Source: Flavobacterium limnophilum
GTDB lineage: Bacteria; Bacteroidota; Bacteroidia; Flavobacteriales; Flavobacteriaceae
Length of the DNA stretch: 64,000 nt
NCBI RefSeq assembly: GCF_027111315.2
Contig: NZ_CP114289.2
Coordinates: forward strand, 496,001-560,000
Direction of reading: 5' to 3'
The position numbers and the translations under genes are program-made. How positions within the stretch are numbered: position 1 is the stretch's first letter; the number at the start of each line of letters is the position of its first letter. Of this stretch, positions 35,487-46,024 are shown one piece after another. Below the pieces are notes generated by a model, which was not told the DNA's origin, did no database searches, and saw only the letters and a program-made list of their open reading frames with translations.

Positions 35487-35590
35487 AAAAAAAAAGTCCC
35501 GCAAACTGAATTGCGGGACGATTCTTTTACTAACCAAAACCAAAATAATAAATAACCAGTTTATTACATTGCAAAGATTGTAAATTTTCG
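35487..35590 (-). ncRNA. Candidate small RNA 2, paralogue of 35113-35235
   Basis: On the minus strand: CTTTGCAATGTAATAAACTG, GTTATTTATTATTTTGGTTT, then the 9-bp stem GTCCCGCAA/TTGCGGGAC (35496-35519) and nine Ts. The upstream 60 bp also resembles that of copy 1 (AACAAA..TTAACAG). Conserved body with changed terminator sequence suggests two related transcripts. Confidence 0.45.
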
Positions 35591-35818
35591 CTTTTTTCAC
35601 TGTTAAGGTTTTGTTATTACTTTGTTGTATTTGAGTTAATTTTTTTAACTTTAAGTCGTTATTTTTCAGGTGTTTAAATTTGTAAGACAGCTGTTTATTG
35701 CGTTTTGTTCTGTCGTGTCGTTATGCCGTTTTCTTGGTGAAAAGCATCGTGTTTGAGATGATTTTCAATAATTATTGACATCCTTTTTCTTTGACAACAA
35801 GCATTAAATTCCATAATT
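35591..35818. other. Leader region before katA
   Basis: AT-rich, no gene. It contains TAAATTTG (about 35675) as a possible plus-strand -7 element, but a matching TTTG at the right distance is not evident. No clear OxyR or PerR site could be assigned. Confidence 0.35.
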
Positions 35819-37303
35819 ATGAAATCACGTAAAAAATTGACAACAGCCTCGGGAAAGCCTTATGTAGAAAATGAAAATTCGCAATCTGTCGGGCCGCGTG
35901 GTCCATTGTTGCTGCAGGATTTTATTCTTCACGAAAAAATGGCGCATTTTAACAGGGAGCGCCTTCCGGAAAGAGTGGTACATGCAAAAGGTTCCGGTGC
36001 TTTTGGAACTTTTACCGTGACACATGACATCACGAAATACACCAAGGCCAAGATTTTCTCGGAACTTGGAAAAGAAACCAAGGTATTTGTCCGTTTTTCA
36101 ACCGTTGGAGGCGAAAAAGGTTCTGCCGATACGGAGCGCGACCCAAGGGGCTTTGCCATAAAATTCTACACTGAAGACGGCAACTGGGATTTGGTGGGCA
36201 ACAACACGCCCGTTTTCTTCGTAAAAGACCCGAAAAAATTTGGCGATTTTATTCACACCCAAAAACGGGATCCCCATACCAATTTAAAATCGCCCACCAT
36301 GATGTGGGATTTCTGGTCGCTGAATCCCGAAAGCCTGCACCAAGTCTTGATTTTGATGTCGGACAGGGGAACGCCTTATGGATACCGCCACATGCACGGT
36401 TTTGGAAGTCATGCTTATTCGATGATCAATGAAGCCAACGAGCGTTTTTACGTGAAATTCCATTTTATAACCGCGCAAGGCATCAAGAATTTCAGTAATG
36501 AACAGGCGGCTCAAATGAAAGCCCACGACATGGATTTTGCGCAAAGGGATTTATTCGACAATATCGAAGGGGGGAATTTCCCGACATGGAATTTAAAAAT
36601 CCAGATAATGACCGAATCCGAAGCCGATTCGGGAGATTATTATTTCAATCCCTTTGACGTGACCAAGGTTTGGCCGCACGCCGATTTTCCTTTGGTAGAC
36701 GTAGGCGTTTTAGAATTGAACCAGAATCCGCTGAATTATTTTCAGGATGTGGAGCAAGCCGCTTTTGCACCAGCGCATATCGTGGACGGCATTGGCTATT
36801 CTCCCGACAAAATGTTGCAAGGCCGCCTCTTGTCTTATCCCGATGCCCAGCGGTATCGTTTGGGCGTCAATTATGAACAAATCCCGGTGAATCGTTGCCC
36901 GTTTGCGGTTAATAATTATCAGCGAGACGGACAAATGCGGTTGGATGGAAATGGAGGACAAAATCCAAATTATTTTCCGAACAGTTTTGATGAAATTGAA
37001 ATTGACCCATCGTATAAAGAACCGCCTTTACCCATAAACAGTCATTTTGCCGATTGGTATGACAGGAATTGTGAAGGGGAGAACGACCATTTTTCGCAAG
37101 CCGGAAAGTTATTTGAAATTATGACGCTGGAAGAACGACAAAACACCATCCACAATATAGTTGATTCGATGTCGGGGATTCACGGCCCACAACAAGAAGA
37201 AATTATCCGGCGCCAATTATTTCTTTGGTACCGAGTAAATCCTCGTTTGGGAACGGAAATTGCAAAAGGCTTGGGTGTTGCATTTGAGGATTTGCCGGTT
37301 TAA
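35819..37303 (+). CDS. katA: Heme catalase
   Basis: Decomposes hydrogen peroxide to water and oxygen. The 494 residues match small-subunit clade 3 catalases. Distal His H55 is in RVVHAKGSGAFG, the Asn is in VGNNTPVFF (128-129), and the proximal heme-ligand Tyr is in LLSYPDAQRYRLG (about 340). NADPH-binding residues are probably present but were not mapped. It is a single gene, followed by a dispersed inverted repeat and the convergent purU gene. Confidence 0.97.
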   Translation: MKSRKKLTTASGKPYVENENSQSVGPRGPLLLQDFILHEKMAHFNRERLPERVVHAKGSGAFGTFTVTHDITKYTKAKIFSELGKETKVFVRFSTVGGEKGSADTERDPRGFAIKFYTEDGNWDLVGNNTPVFFVKDPKKFGDFIHTQKRDPHTNLKSPTMMWDFWSLNPESLHQVLILMSDRGTPYGYRHMHGFGSHAYSMINEANERFYVKFHFITAQGIKNFSNEQAAQMKAHDMDFAQRDLFDNIEGGNFPTWNLKIQIMTESEADSGDYYFNPFDVTKVWPHADFPLVDVGVLELNQNPLNYFQDVEQAAFAPAHIVDGIGYSPDKMLQGRLLSYPDAQRYRLGVNYEQIPVNRCPFAVNNYQRDGQMRLDGNGGQNPNYFPNSFDEIEIDPSYKEPPLPINSHFADWYDRNCEGENDHFSQAGKLFEIMTLEERQNTIHNIVDSMSGIHGPQQEEIIRRQLFLWYRVNPRLGTEIAKGLGVAFEDLPV

Positions 37304-37348
37304 ATTTTATTGGACTGTCCGTAATCCTATCTAATAAACTAAAAATCT

Positions 37349-37424
37349 GACACAGATTCCACAGATTAGCACAGATTTTTAATATCCGAGCGTTTAATTT
37401 GTGAAAATTTGTGGAATCTGTGTC
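37349..37424. repeat. ACACAGATTCCACAGATT-type inverted repeat
   Basis: GACACAGATTCCACAGATT (37349-37367) and AATTTGTGGAATCTGTGTC (37406-37424) pair with one mismatch. Related inner repeats occur in the composite elements at 39133-39356 and 44896-45077. Confidence 0.7.
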
Positions 37425-37465
37425 AAAAAAATCCTTTAGGCATCAATACGTGCAAGTATGATTTT

Positions 37466-38320
37466 TTAGTAAAAAACGACCGTTTTGTTGTCATAAACCA
37501 TCGTTTTTCGTTCGGCGTGGAGTTTTATGGCTCGAGCCAAAACGATGCGTTCCAAGTCGCGCCCTTTCATGATAAAATCCTCGATGGAATTGATGTGGGA
37601 AACACGGGTGATGTCTTGCTCAATAATTGGCCCTTCGTCCAAGTGTTGCGTGACATAATGGCTTGTTGCCCCAATGATTTTTACGCCTCTTTTGAATGCC
37701 GAGTGATACGGTTTGGCACCAGGAAAAGCAGGCAAAAACGAGTGGTGAATGTTGATGATTTTATTTTCGTAGAGATTGATTAAAGTAGGAGTGATGATTT
37801 GCATGTAACGTGCCAAGACAATGAAGTCTATTTCGTGTTTTTGCAGCAATTCGATTTGAATTTTTTCGCCTTCTTCCTTGTTGTCCTTGGTGAAAGGAAC
37901 ATAATAAAACGGAATGTTAAACCGTTCTGCAATAGGTTTTAAATCTTGGTGGTTGCTGATGATTAACGGAATTTCAACATTTAGCTCGTCGGCGCTGTAG
38001 CGTCCCAAAATATCAAACAAGCAGTGGTCGTATTTCGAAACAAATAGCGCCATTTTCGGCTTTTGGTCTTTGGTGTAAATCTCCCAGGACATCTTGAAAT
38101 CAGTTGCTATGCTTTGCTGGAAATCTTCTTTTATGTTGGCAAGCCTGATGTTTAAATTAGAGAATTCGCATTCGAGGCGCATAAAGAAAACGTTCTGTTC
38201 CACATCGACATGTTGGTCGATATAGACAATATTTCCTTCCACTTTCAGAATGAAATTAGTCACTGCGGCAATAATTCCTTTTTGGTCTTCGCAGTGAATG
38301 AGTATGGTTGTTTTTTGCAT
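37466..38320 (-). CDS. purU: Formyltetrahydrofolate deformylase
   Basis: Hydrolyses 10-formyl-THF to formate and THF, balancing the one-carbon pool and feeding PurT. The start at 38320 (MQKTTILIHCEDQKGIIAAV) is chosen because the ATG at 38350 overlaps the DUF4197 gene by 23 bp. An N-terminal ACT domain (about 1-80) precedes a formyltransferase domain with HHSFLPAFPGAKPYHSAF and HLDEGPIIEQD, which contain the catalytic Asn/His/Asp region. About 284 residues, normal length. The DUF4197 gene ends 7 bp upstream of the start, so the two form an operon. Confidence 0.93.
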   Translation of the reverse strand: MQKTTILIHCEDQKGIIAAVTNFILKVEGNIVYIDQHVDVEQNVFFMRLECEFSNLNIRLANIKEDFQQSIATDFKMSWEIYTKDQKPKMALFVSKYDHCLFDILGRYSADELNVEIPLIISNHQDLKPIAERFNIPFYYVPFTKDNKEEGEKIQIELLQKHEIDFIVLARYMQIITPTLINLYENKIINIHHSFLPAFPGAKPYHSAFKRGVKIIGATSHYVTQHLDEGPIIEQDITRVSHINSIEDFIMKGRDLERIVLARAIKLHAERKTMVYDNKTVVFY

Positions 38321-38327
38321 AAAATAA

Positions 38328-39035
38328 TTACTTTTTGTCTTGGATTGCAAAAACCTTTTGTAATAAAACGGAAGTTCTCGAATTCAAATTGGTTCTAATG
38401 TTTTTTTCTTCGACGGCAATCATTTTAAAAACACCTGTCATCGCTTGGTTGGTCACGTAATCCGTCAAGTCTGGATTTACTTTTTTAGAAAAAGGGATGC
38501 TGTTGTATTTGTTTATAATGTTAGTCCAAACCTTGTCGGCACCCACTTTCGCGAAAGAATTTTTGATTACGGGATTGAATTTTCCGTACAAAGCGGTTGA
38601 AGTCGTGGTTTGCAAGTAAGTCGTGGCCGAGTTTTCATTGCCCATCAAAATGGTTTTGGCATCGGTAAAAGACATGTTTTTCACGGCATCCACGAATATG
38701 GGAGTGGCTTCTTTCACGGCATCTTCGGCGGCGCGATTGAGCACTTTCAGCCCTTCGTCGGCCAAGGAGCCCAGTCCTATTTTTCTCAAACTCGAATCCA
38801 CTTTTTTCAATTCTTCGGGTAACAATATTTTTACGGCTTCGTTCTTGTAAAAACCGTCCACGGCAGTCAATTTTGTTACTTGTTTCGTGATGCCGTTGTT
38901 CAGTGCTTCTTTCAGTCCTCCTGAAATGTCGATTCCACCGATGCCTTGTGTTTGCGGAAATTGATTTATGGCTTGTTGCATTTCAACACAACTGGAAAGA
39001 ACAAATACCAATATTAACAATCCTATTTTCTTCAT
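38328..39035 (-). CDS. DUF4197 lipoprotein
   Basis: 235 residues with a lipoprotein signal (MKKIGLLILVFVLSSC). The mature domain matches DUF4197: GGLKEALNNGITKQV near the N-terminus, KILLPEELKKVDSSLRKIGLG, SFTDAKTILMGNENSATTYL and the C-terminal LTDYVTNQAMTGVFKMI. Its function is unknown. It is transcribed just ahead of purU, but a metabolic link is not evident. Confidence 0.88.
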   Translation of the reverse strand: MKKIGLLILVFVLSSCVEMQQAINQFPQTQGIGGIDISGGLKEALNNGITKQVTKLTAVDGFYKNEAVKILLPEELKKVDSSLRKIGLGSLADEGLKVLNRAAEDAVKEATPIFVDAVKNMSFTDAKTILMGNENSATTYLQTTTSTALYGKFNPVIKNSFAKVGADKVWTNIINKYNSIPFSKKVNPDLTDYVTNQAMTGVFKMIAVEEKNIRTNLNSRTSVLLQKVFAIQDKK

Positions 39036-39132
39036 TCGAAATACTTTTTATAAATTACTTTGTCTGTTTGTCCAGAATCGGGGTCAAAAATACTACTTAT
39101 TCAAGAATAAAGCCATGATTTTGTTTTGGAAT

Positions 39133-39356
39133 AGGGCGTTCGCTTTTAAGATTTTGGTTACTGGCAAGATATTTAAGTTGTATATTAAGGCACACAGATA
39201 ACACGGATTGAACGGATTTCACACAGATTTACATTCCTTTTCACTAATTAACAGATAAAAATCCGTGCGAATCTGCATAATCTGTGTCATCTGTGTGCGA
39301 ATCGTATAATTTGATAAAACTATATAGAAACCTCAAGTTTTAAAAGCGAATGCCCT
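39133..39356. repeat. Composite palindromic element A
   Basis: The outer arms AGGGCGTTCGCTTTTAA (39133-39149) and TTAAAAGCGAATGCCCT (39340-39356) enclose an inner inverted pair of the CACAGATAACACGGATT type (39190-39230 and 39270-39297). No open frame. The same nesting is found in element B at 44896-45077. It resembles a small non-autonomous mobile element. Confidence 0.7.
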
Positions 39357-39461
39357 GGTTTTGGAATAAAATCCGGCCATGGAATTGATTGCAAGAATCA
39401 TTGCTTCCCACTGATGAAAAATAATCGTAAATTGCAGTATTTAAATTATCAAATTCATAAA

Positions 39462-42400
39462 ATGGAAGTCTTAAAACCTTATATTCCTGTAAATAAAGTT
39501 CGGATCGTGACTGCCGCATCCCTTTTTGACGGTCACGATGCCGCCATCAACATTATGCGCAGAATTATTCAATCGACAGGCGTTGAGGTAATCCATTTAG
39601 GTCACGATCGAAGTGTCGAAGAGGTCGTGAATACGGCCATTCAGGAAGATGCCAATGCCATTGCGATGACTTCCTATCAAGGCGGTCACAGCGAGTATTT
39701 CAAATACATGCACGATTTATTGAAAGAAAAAGGGGCAGGCCACATCAAGATTTTTGGCGGAGGCGGAGGCGTGATTCTTCCTTCCGAGATTGCCGAATTG
39801 CAGGCTTACGGAATCACGAGAATCTATTCACCTGACGATGGTCGAGCTATGGGATTGCAGGGAATGATCAATGATTTGGTGCAACAATCCTCCCCCAACC
39901 CCTCCGAAGGAGGGGAGCAGAAAGTAGTAAATTATAATACGGATGCGACCGCTTTGTTAAAACTTGGAAAAATGGGGGTTTTGGAGAGTTTACAAAATAA
40001 GAATGTTAACACAATAGCGAGATTGATTTCACTTGCCGAAAATAATCCTGATGATTTTCACAAAGTATTTAGCCCAGGAATAAAGCATAATCTTGCTAGC
40101 TCCTCGCCTTCGGGGAGGTTGGGAGGGGATATTCCCGTTTTGGGTATTACCGGAACCGGAGGAGCGGGAAAATCCTCTTTGGTGGACGAATTGGTGCGTC
40201 GTTTTTTAATCGATTTTCCAACGAAAACCATCGGAATCATTTCGGTAGATCCATCAAAACGCAAAACGGGTGGCGCATTATTGGGAGACCGGATTCGGAT
40301 GAATGCCATCAACAATCCCCGGGTTTACATGCGTTCCTTGGCGACCCGACAATCCAATTTGGCTTTGTCCAAATACGTTGCCGATGCGATCCAGGTTATC
40401 AAAGCGGCAAAATATGACATCATAATTCTCGAAACGTCGGGAATTGGACAATCGGATACTGAAATCACGGAGCATTCGGATGTTTCCCTATATGTGATGA
40501 CTCCGGAATTTGGTGCCGCAACCCAATTGGAAAAAATAGACATGCTCGACTTTGCCGACTTGGTAGCCATCAATAAATTCGACAAACGCGGTGCTCTCGA
40601 TGCTTTGCGCGACGTGAAAAAACAATACCAGCGCAACCACAATCTTTGGGACGTGGATTTGGATTCGTTGCCCGTTTTTGGAACCATCGCTTCCCAGTTC
40701 AACGATCCGGGGATGAATTCGTTGTACAAAGCGGTAATGGACAAGATTCACGAGAAAACCACTTCCGATTTGCAATCGACATTTGAAATCTCGCACGAAA
40801 GGAGCGAAAAAGTCTTCGTGATTCCGCCGCAAAGAACCCGCTATTTATCTGAAATCGCAGAAAACAACCGGAAATATGATGACACGGCTTTGAGCCAAGA
40901 ACAAGTAGCCCAGAAATTGTACGGCATTTTTAAAACTATCGAATCGGTTTGCGGGAAAATCCCTGAATTGAACAAGGCGGGAATTAATGAAGATTCCGTT
41001 TTGCCAAATGCCTTGGAACTCGAAAAACCTGGTGCTGCCGAAAACAAGATTTTCCTAAATCTATTATTGAACCAATTCGACAAGGTAAAAATGGATTTGG
41101 ATTCCCATAATTGGGGAATCATCCTGACTTGGAAGGAAAAAGTCAAAAAATACAAAGAACCGTTTTACACGTTCAAGGTTCGAAACAAGGAAATCAAGAT
41201 TGAAACCCAGACCGAATCGCTTTCGCATTCGCAGATTCCAAAAATTGCCTTGCCCAAGTATCAAGCTTGGGGCGATATTTTGCGTTGGAATTTGCAGGAA
41301 AACGTGCCGGGAGAATTTCCATTTACGGCTGGATTGTATCCTTTCAAACGGGAAGGCGAAGATCCCTCCCGAATGTTTGCGGGTGAAGGCGGGCCGGAAC
41401 GAACCAACAAGCGCTTTCATTACGTGAGTGCAGGATTGCCTGCCAAACGACTTTCGACGGCTTTTGACAGTGTTACTTTATACGGAAATGATCCACACAT
41501 TCGACCCGACATTTACGGAAAAATAGGCAATGCTGGAGTTTCTATTTGTTGTCTCGACGATGCCAAGAAACTGTATTCCGGTTTCGATTTGGTCGATGCG
41601 ATAACTTCGGTGAGCATGACGATTAATGGGCCGGCGCCAATGCTGTTGGGCTTTTTCATGAATGCCGCCATTGACCAACGCTGCGAAATTTACATCAAGG
41701 CAAATCATCTTGAAAAGGAGGTTGAAGAAAAAATAAAAGCCATTTATGCCAAAAAAGGAACGGAACGTCCGCAGTATCAAGGCGATTTGCCGGAGGGAAA
41801 CAACGGTTTGGGATTACTGCTTTTGGGCGTGACGGGAGACCAAGTTTTGCCTTTGGAAATTTATAAGGAGATAAAAGCCAAAACACTTTCCAAGGTTAGG
41901 GGAACGGTTCAAGCGGATATTTTAAAAGAAGACCAAGCCCAAAACACCTGCATTTTCTCGACAGAATTTGCCTTGCGTTTGATGGGCGACGTGCAGGAAT
42001 ATTTTATTTCGAATAATGTAAAAAACTTCTATTCGGTTTCCATTTCGGGTTACCACATTGCCGAAGCGGGAGCGAATCCCATTTCGCAGTTGGCTTTCAC
42101 GCTTTCGAACGGGTTCACTTACGTGGAATATTATTTGAGTCGCGGAATGGACATCAATGATTTTGGTCCCAATTTATCGTTCTTTTTCTCGAATGGAATT
42201 GATCCGGAATATGCGGTAATTGGTCGCGTGGCTCGAAAAATTTGGGCGAAAGCCATGAAAAACAAATACGGGGCCAACGAAAGGGCACAAATGTTGAAAT
42301 ACCACATTCAAACTTCGGGGCGTTCGCTGCATGCACAGGAAATTGATTTTAACGATATCCGAACCACTTTGCAAGCCTTGTATGCCATTTATGACAACTG

Positions 42401-42998
42401 CAATTCCCTGCATACCAATGCCTATGACGAAGCGATAACCACGCCAACCGAGGAAAGCGTGCGTCGTGCGATGGCCATCCAGTTGATCATCAACAAGGAA
42501 TTGGGTTTGACCAAAAACGAAAACCCTATTCAAGGTTCGTTCATCATCGAAGAATTGACCGATTTGGTTGAGGAAGCCGTTTTGCAGGAATTTGACCGAA
42601 TCAACGAACGTGGAGGTGTTCTCGGTGCCATGGAAACGATGTACCAAAGAAGCAAAATCCAGGAAGAAAGTTTGTATTATGAAACCTTGAAACACACCGG
42701 CGAATTCCCGATTATTGGCGTGAACACGTTCTTGAGTTCGAAAGGTTCGCCAACGATTATTCCAGCCGAAGTGATTCGTGCCACCGAGGAAGAAAAGCAA
42801 TACCAAATCAGGATGTTGGCGAATCTGCACCAATCCAATCCCGATAAAGTGAAGGAGCAATTGCATTTACTTCAGGAAGCAGCCATCAAAAACGAAAACT
42901 TGTTCGAACATTTGATGGAAGCCACGAAATTTTGTTCGTTGGGACAAATCACGAACGCCTTGTTTGAAGTTGGCGGACAATACCGAAGAAATATGTAA
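39462..42998 (+). CDS. icmF: Fused isobutyryl-CoA mutase (B12 domain, G-protein chaperone, mutase)
   Basis: Adenosylcobalamin-dependent acyl-CoA mutase that rearranges isobutyryl-CoA to n-butyryl-CoA, fused to its MeaB-like GTPase chaperone. The start at 39462 gives [20 protein letters not shown]. The ATG at 39414 would add 16 weak residues. Order: B12-binding domain (about 1-140; [10 protein letters not shown]), GTPase (about 225-480; P-loop GTGGAGKSS, then NKFDKRG), and mutase (about 560-1178; [29 protein letters not shown]). Two short peptides, [10 protein letters not shown] and [11 protein letters not shown], are encoded by an inverted pair of dispersed DNA repeats and flank the linker before the GTPase. 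Methylmalonyl-CoA mutase is less likely because MCM is not built this way. Confidence 0.9.
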   Translation: MEVLKPYIPVNKVRIVTAASLFDGHDAAINIMRRIIQSTGVEVIHLGHDRSVEEVVNTAIQEDANAIAMTSYQGGHSEYFKYMHDLLKEKGAGHIKIFGGGGGVILPSEIAELQAYGITRIYSPDDGRAMGLQGMINDLVQQSSPNPSEGGEQKVVNYNTDATALLKLGKMGVLESLQNKNVNTIARLISLAENNPDDFHKVFSPGIKHNLASSSPSGRLGGDIPVLGITGTGGAGKSSLVDELVRRFLIDFPTKTIGIISVDPSKRKTGGALLGDRIRMNAINNPRVYMRSLATRQSNLALSKYVADAIQVIKAAKYDIIILETSGIGQSDTEITEHSDVSLYVMTPEFGAATQLEKIDMLDFADLVAINKFDKRGALDALRDVKKQYQRNHNLWDVDLDSLPVFGTIASQFNDPGMNSLYKAVMDKIHEKTTSDLQSTFEISHERSEKVFVIPPQRTRYLSEIAENNRKYDDTALSQEQVAQKLYGIFKTIESVCGKIPELNKAGINEDSVLPNALELEKPGAAENKIFLNLLLNQFDKVKMDLDSHNWGIILTWKEKVKKYKEPFYTFKVRNKEIKIETQTESLSHSQIPKIALPKYQAWGDILRWNLQENVPGEFPFTAGLYPFKREGEDPSRMFAGEGGPERTNKRFHYVSAGLPAKRLSTAFDSVTLYGNDPHIRPDIYGKIGNAGVSICCLDDAKKLYSGFDLVDAITSVSMTINGPAPMLLGFFMNAAIDQRCEIYIKANHLEKEVEEKIKAIYAKKGTERPQYQGDLPEGNNGLGLLLLGVTGDQVLPLEIYKEIKAKTLSKVRGTVQADILKEDQAQNTCIFSTEFALRLMGDVQEYFISNNVKNFYSVSISGYHIAEAGANPISQLAFTLSNGFTYVEYYLSRGMDINDFGPNLSFFFSNGIDPEYAVIGRVARKIWAKAMKNKYGANERAQMLKYHIQTSGRSLHAQEIDFNDIRTTLQALYAIYDNCNSLHTNAYDEAITTPTEESVRRAMAIQLIINKELGLTKNENPIQGSFIIEELTDLVEEAVLQEFDRINERGGVLGAMETMYQRSKIQEESLYYETLKHTGEFPIIGVNTFLSSKGSPTIIPAEVIRATEEEKQYQIRMLANLHQSNPDKVKEQLHLLQEAAIKNENLFEHLMEATKFCSLGQITNALFEVGGQYRRNM
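39888..40127. repeat. Inverted dispersed repeats inside icmF
   Basis: The left copy is 39888-39917 (CCCCAACCCCTCCGAAGGAG core). The right, inverted copy is 40100-40127 (CCTTCGGGGAGGTTGGGAGG core). Both are translated in frame and bracket about 60 native linker codons. They belong to the same family as the intergenic pair at 1120-1249. Confidence 0.75.
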
Positions 42999-43388
42999 GC
43001 AGAGAATCCCTTTTTGCATCGCAAAAAGTGTGAGAATCGCTTATCCCGATAAAAATCGGGATTTAAGAATTCTATAAAACTGTTTTTTGCATGGTAAAAA
43101 AGACGTTAATTCGCTTATCCAATACCCCTTTGAAACCAGAAAATAAATCTTTGAAAAAGAACTCCAATCGGCAACAGAGTATTCTTGTTAATGACTGATA
43201 ATCAACAATTAAGCTTTGGTAGTTTATTTCTCATAATGTGTTAATTATTAGTATTTTAACAAAATTACAACATTTGTAAAATACTGAAAATCAACAATAT
43301 GAGTAATTGGTGTTAAAAGCGATTCGGAGGCTTGTTTTTTTTAAAAAACTTTCCCTTAATTTTACTTTCATGATTTAATTTTAAGGCC
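42999..43388. other. Gap after icmF with a palindrome
   Basis: ATCCCGAT-AAAA-ATCGGGAT (43043-43062) is a perfect hairpin of a type common in this group and may terminate icmF. Nothing else is seen before the polyketide synthase gene. Confidence 0.5.
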
Positions 43389-44609
43389 ATGAAAAGCATT
43401 ATTATTTCCAATTTTCATCCCATTTTAGTTGGAAAATTATTTGAGCAGGAAAAGCTCAACCAGTACACCAAATTTTTATATTATCATTTCCAAAACCTCC
43501 CAAAATCAGGTGAAATTGGAAGTGGTGCTGTTGATAATGAATCCGTTACTTTTGAATTTATATCAGACCAGGTTGACAAGTATTCTGTTTCTTCCGAAAA
43601 CATTAATTTCAGGCAAAGCATTATTTTTGAAGAAGTCGAGGATTTTATTGACGGTATAATGGAAATTACTTCACCTTCAGATTATCACTTTCCCACAGGT
43701 TTTGAGGTCAAGGCGGGAAATTCTTTTGGCCCTAAAATTGAGGTTCGAATGGAATGGTTTAAAAGGAAAATGGGGTATGTTTTTGATCAATTTTATTCCA
43801 AAACAGCCACTAGACCCGAAAATCTTGTTCATGTTACTTGTTCTGGTTATTCTTCTCCCAGTGTTGCGCAGGAAGCGGTAATACAAAGGAATTGGGAAAC
43901 GGTTCAGGTTACCCATTCGTATCATATGGGATGTTATGGCGCTTTTCCGGCCATTCGCACGGCCAGTAGTCTTATTTGTGCCAGTCCAAACAACGGAAGG
44001 GTCGATGTGGTTCATACGGAACTCTTGTCCGCCCACTTGAATTTAACCGAGTTTTCTCCCGGAAACACGATGATTTGTTCGCTTTTTTCGGATGGTTTTA
44101 TTGGTTATTCCTTATATGAAGAAAAAGCCTTCATGCATGATGATACAATTAAAGAGAAAAAAGGATTGCGAATAATAGCTTTCCACGAGGTTATCATTCC
44201 TGATTCCTTGGAAGACATGTCCTGGGATTTGGGAGAGTACAGTTTTTTGATGACGCTTTCCAAGCGAGTTCCCGTTTTTATTCGCAAGAATATTAAATCT
44301 TTTTTGTCGTTTCTTTGTGATAAAGGCGGCGTAGCTCTTGAAGAACAGAAATCCAAGATGCATTTTGCCATTCACCCGGGAGGTCCCAAAATTATTGATT
44401 ATGTGGTTAGTGAAATAGGAGTTGAAAAAGACCAGGCTCGCTGGTCTTACGAGGTGTTGCGTCTTCATGGCAACATGTCTTCGGCCACGATACCGCATGT
44501 TCTGGATGAAATTGTCAATGATCCAACCATACCATCAGGAACTAAAGTCGTAGCCATGGCATTTGGTCCAGGTCTTACGGCTACTGGATTGCTGCTTGAA
44601 AAGATATAA
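43389..44609 (+). CDS. Type III polyketide synthase (chalcone-synthase family)
   Basis: Homodimeric condensing enzyme that extends a CoA-bound starter with malonyl-CoA without an acyl carrier protein. The 406 residues contain the Cys-His-Asn triad: C182 in YHMGCYGAFPAIRTA, H329 in FAIHPGGPKIIDYV and N362 in RLHGNMSSATIPHVL. The family segment VHVTCSGYSSPS (about 147-158) and the C-terminal AFGPGLTATGLLLE are present. No tailoring genes (methyltransferase, oxygenase) lie beside it, so the product is unknown: possibly an alkylpyrone, alkylresorcinol or phloroglucinol. A KAS III enzyme is excluded by the HPGGPK and GNMSSAT context. Confidence 0.9.
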   Translation: MKSIIISNFHPILVGKLFEQEKLNQYTKFLYYHFQNLPKSGEIGSGAVDNESVTFEFISDQVDKYSVSSENINFRQSIIFEEVEDFIDGIMEITSPSDYHFPTGFEVKAGNSFGPKIEVRMEWFKRKMGYVFDQFYSKTATRPENLVHVTCSGYSSPSVAQEAVIQRNWETVQVTHSYHMGCYGAFPAIRTASSLICASPNNGRVDVVHTELLSAHLNLTEFSPGNTMICSLFSDGFIGYSLYEEKAFMHDDTIKEKKGLRIIAFHEVIIPDSLEDMSWDLGEYSFLMTLSKRVPVFIRKNIKSFLSFLCDKGGVALEEQKSKMHFAIHPGGPKIIDYVVSEIGVEKDQARWSYEVLRLHGNMSSATIPHVLDEIVNDPTIPSGTKVVAMAFGPGLTATGLLLEKI

Positions 44610-44638
44610 TTTTTAACCAAGAAATTTGATTATAGAGG

Positions 44639-44673
44639 CTACATGTCAAAGCGGTATGTAGTTTTCTTATTTT
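44639..44673 (+). terminator. Terminator after the polyketide synthase gene
   Basis: CTACAT (44639-44644) and ATGTAG (44656-44661) form a stem followed by a T-rich tract. Confidence 0.55.
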
Positions 44674-46024
44674 TAAAAACATCCTAATTTGGATTTGAAC
44701 ATAAAGACAGGATGCAATAAACCTCCATTGCCAACTTTTACCACTATATTTATTTCAATCTTGTTGTTTCTAATTTTCCATGAATTTTGTATTGGATGAT
44801 GAAAAATTAACATAAGAAAGCCTCATAAATATTTCTTCTTCCGTTGAATTTAGCGTTGACTTTCCCAATAATTTATTCGTAAAAGTTTCTCCATCAGGGC
44901 ATTCGCTTTTAAAATTATCAGACACGAATTGCACAAATTAACACAGATTTCATCGTTTATTAGAATTGGATTGTCACTAATTTTCACCGGTTTTATGAAT
45001 TTGTTGCATTTTTAAAACTTAGTCTTCGTGTAAATTTGTGGAATTTGTGTAAAACTTTTTTTAAAAGCGAATGCCCTGTTTCTCCCCGATTTATTGTTTG
45101 CAGAAAACATGAATAACAGGTAAATCTTTAATCGAAAATATATGGTCCAATGCTGTTTTGAAGAATAGTTTAGGGGGTGTAATTTCATAAAATACCCCAT
45201 TTTTTTCGATGTGGTTTTTAAGTCGGAATTGGCGCACTAAAATGATTATTTTTTGTTAAAACATTGATTTTTATAATAATAAGCAGTTTAAAAAGGAAAA
45301 GAACCTAAATTATCATGGTGTTTCAATTTTTCATAAAAAAATATTAACATTTAACTATTTGATTATCAATTAGTTGCATTGTATTTTTTCTTTGATTTGG
45401 TCTGTTTTTTATGTGCTTATATTCTTAGTTTCAATGTTTTTTGTCGTTTAAAACAGGACTTTAATCGATGTTTTAAATGTTTGTGCAATATCTATTTTTT
45501 TATTTGGGTAACTTTATGACATCGCTTTTCGAAGTGGTTGTTAGTTGTTGAAAATCAAATATTTAGTGTAAACAGAAAGTCTGTTTATAGGTCATTAAGG
45601 ATTAAATTTTTTGTCGATGGTAAACTTCAACAAGTTATTTTGAAGAGGATTATGTTGCTGCAAGTTGCATTTTATTCGTAGATGAACTTTCAGTTTTTTT
45701 ATTCAGTTTTTTTGTCATTTTAATTTTTTTGATCATTATTTGAAATAAATATTACGCTTTTTTGACGAATTTTTTGTTTGAAAAAGAATTAGTGTTGCGC
45801 CCTGCAACAGAATGTCTTTTCGAAGATGGTATCCTTCATGATTTCTTTTTGAAGATGGTATAAATGTTTCCTGATTTTTTTATGCTCCGGTCTGTAAACT
45901 TCCAGTTATTTCTAATTTTTTGGTATTAAATTCATTATATGAAACAACATCTTTTGGAATTTTCGGAACCCCAATTCCTACTTATTCTTTTCTGGTAATA
46001 CTATGGTCTTAAAACCATATTATT
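44674..46024. other. Long non-coding gap before the first giant protein
   Basis: Very AT-rich. It holds composite element B (44896-45077), a small hairpin GTTGC-GCCCT-GCAAC (45794-45808) and a direct repeat GAAGATGGTAT (45822-45832 and 45851-45861) around a CTTCA/TGAAG stem. No gene was recognised. The last 250 bp probably form the promoter and leader of the giant gene. Confidence 0.45.
44896..45077. repeat. Composite palindromic element B
   Basis: The outer arms AGGGCATTCGCTTTTAAAA (44896-44914) and TTAAAAGCGAATGCCCT (45061-45077) are almost identical to those of element A. The inner part has GACACGAATTGCACAAATTA and its inverted partner near 45028-45054 (TGTAAATTTGTGGAATTTGT). Confidence 0.7.
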
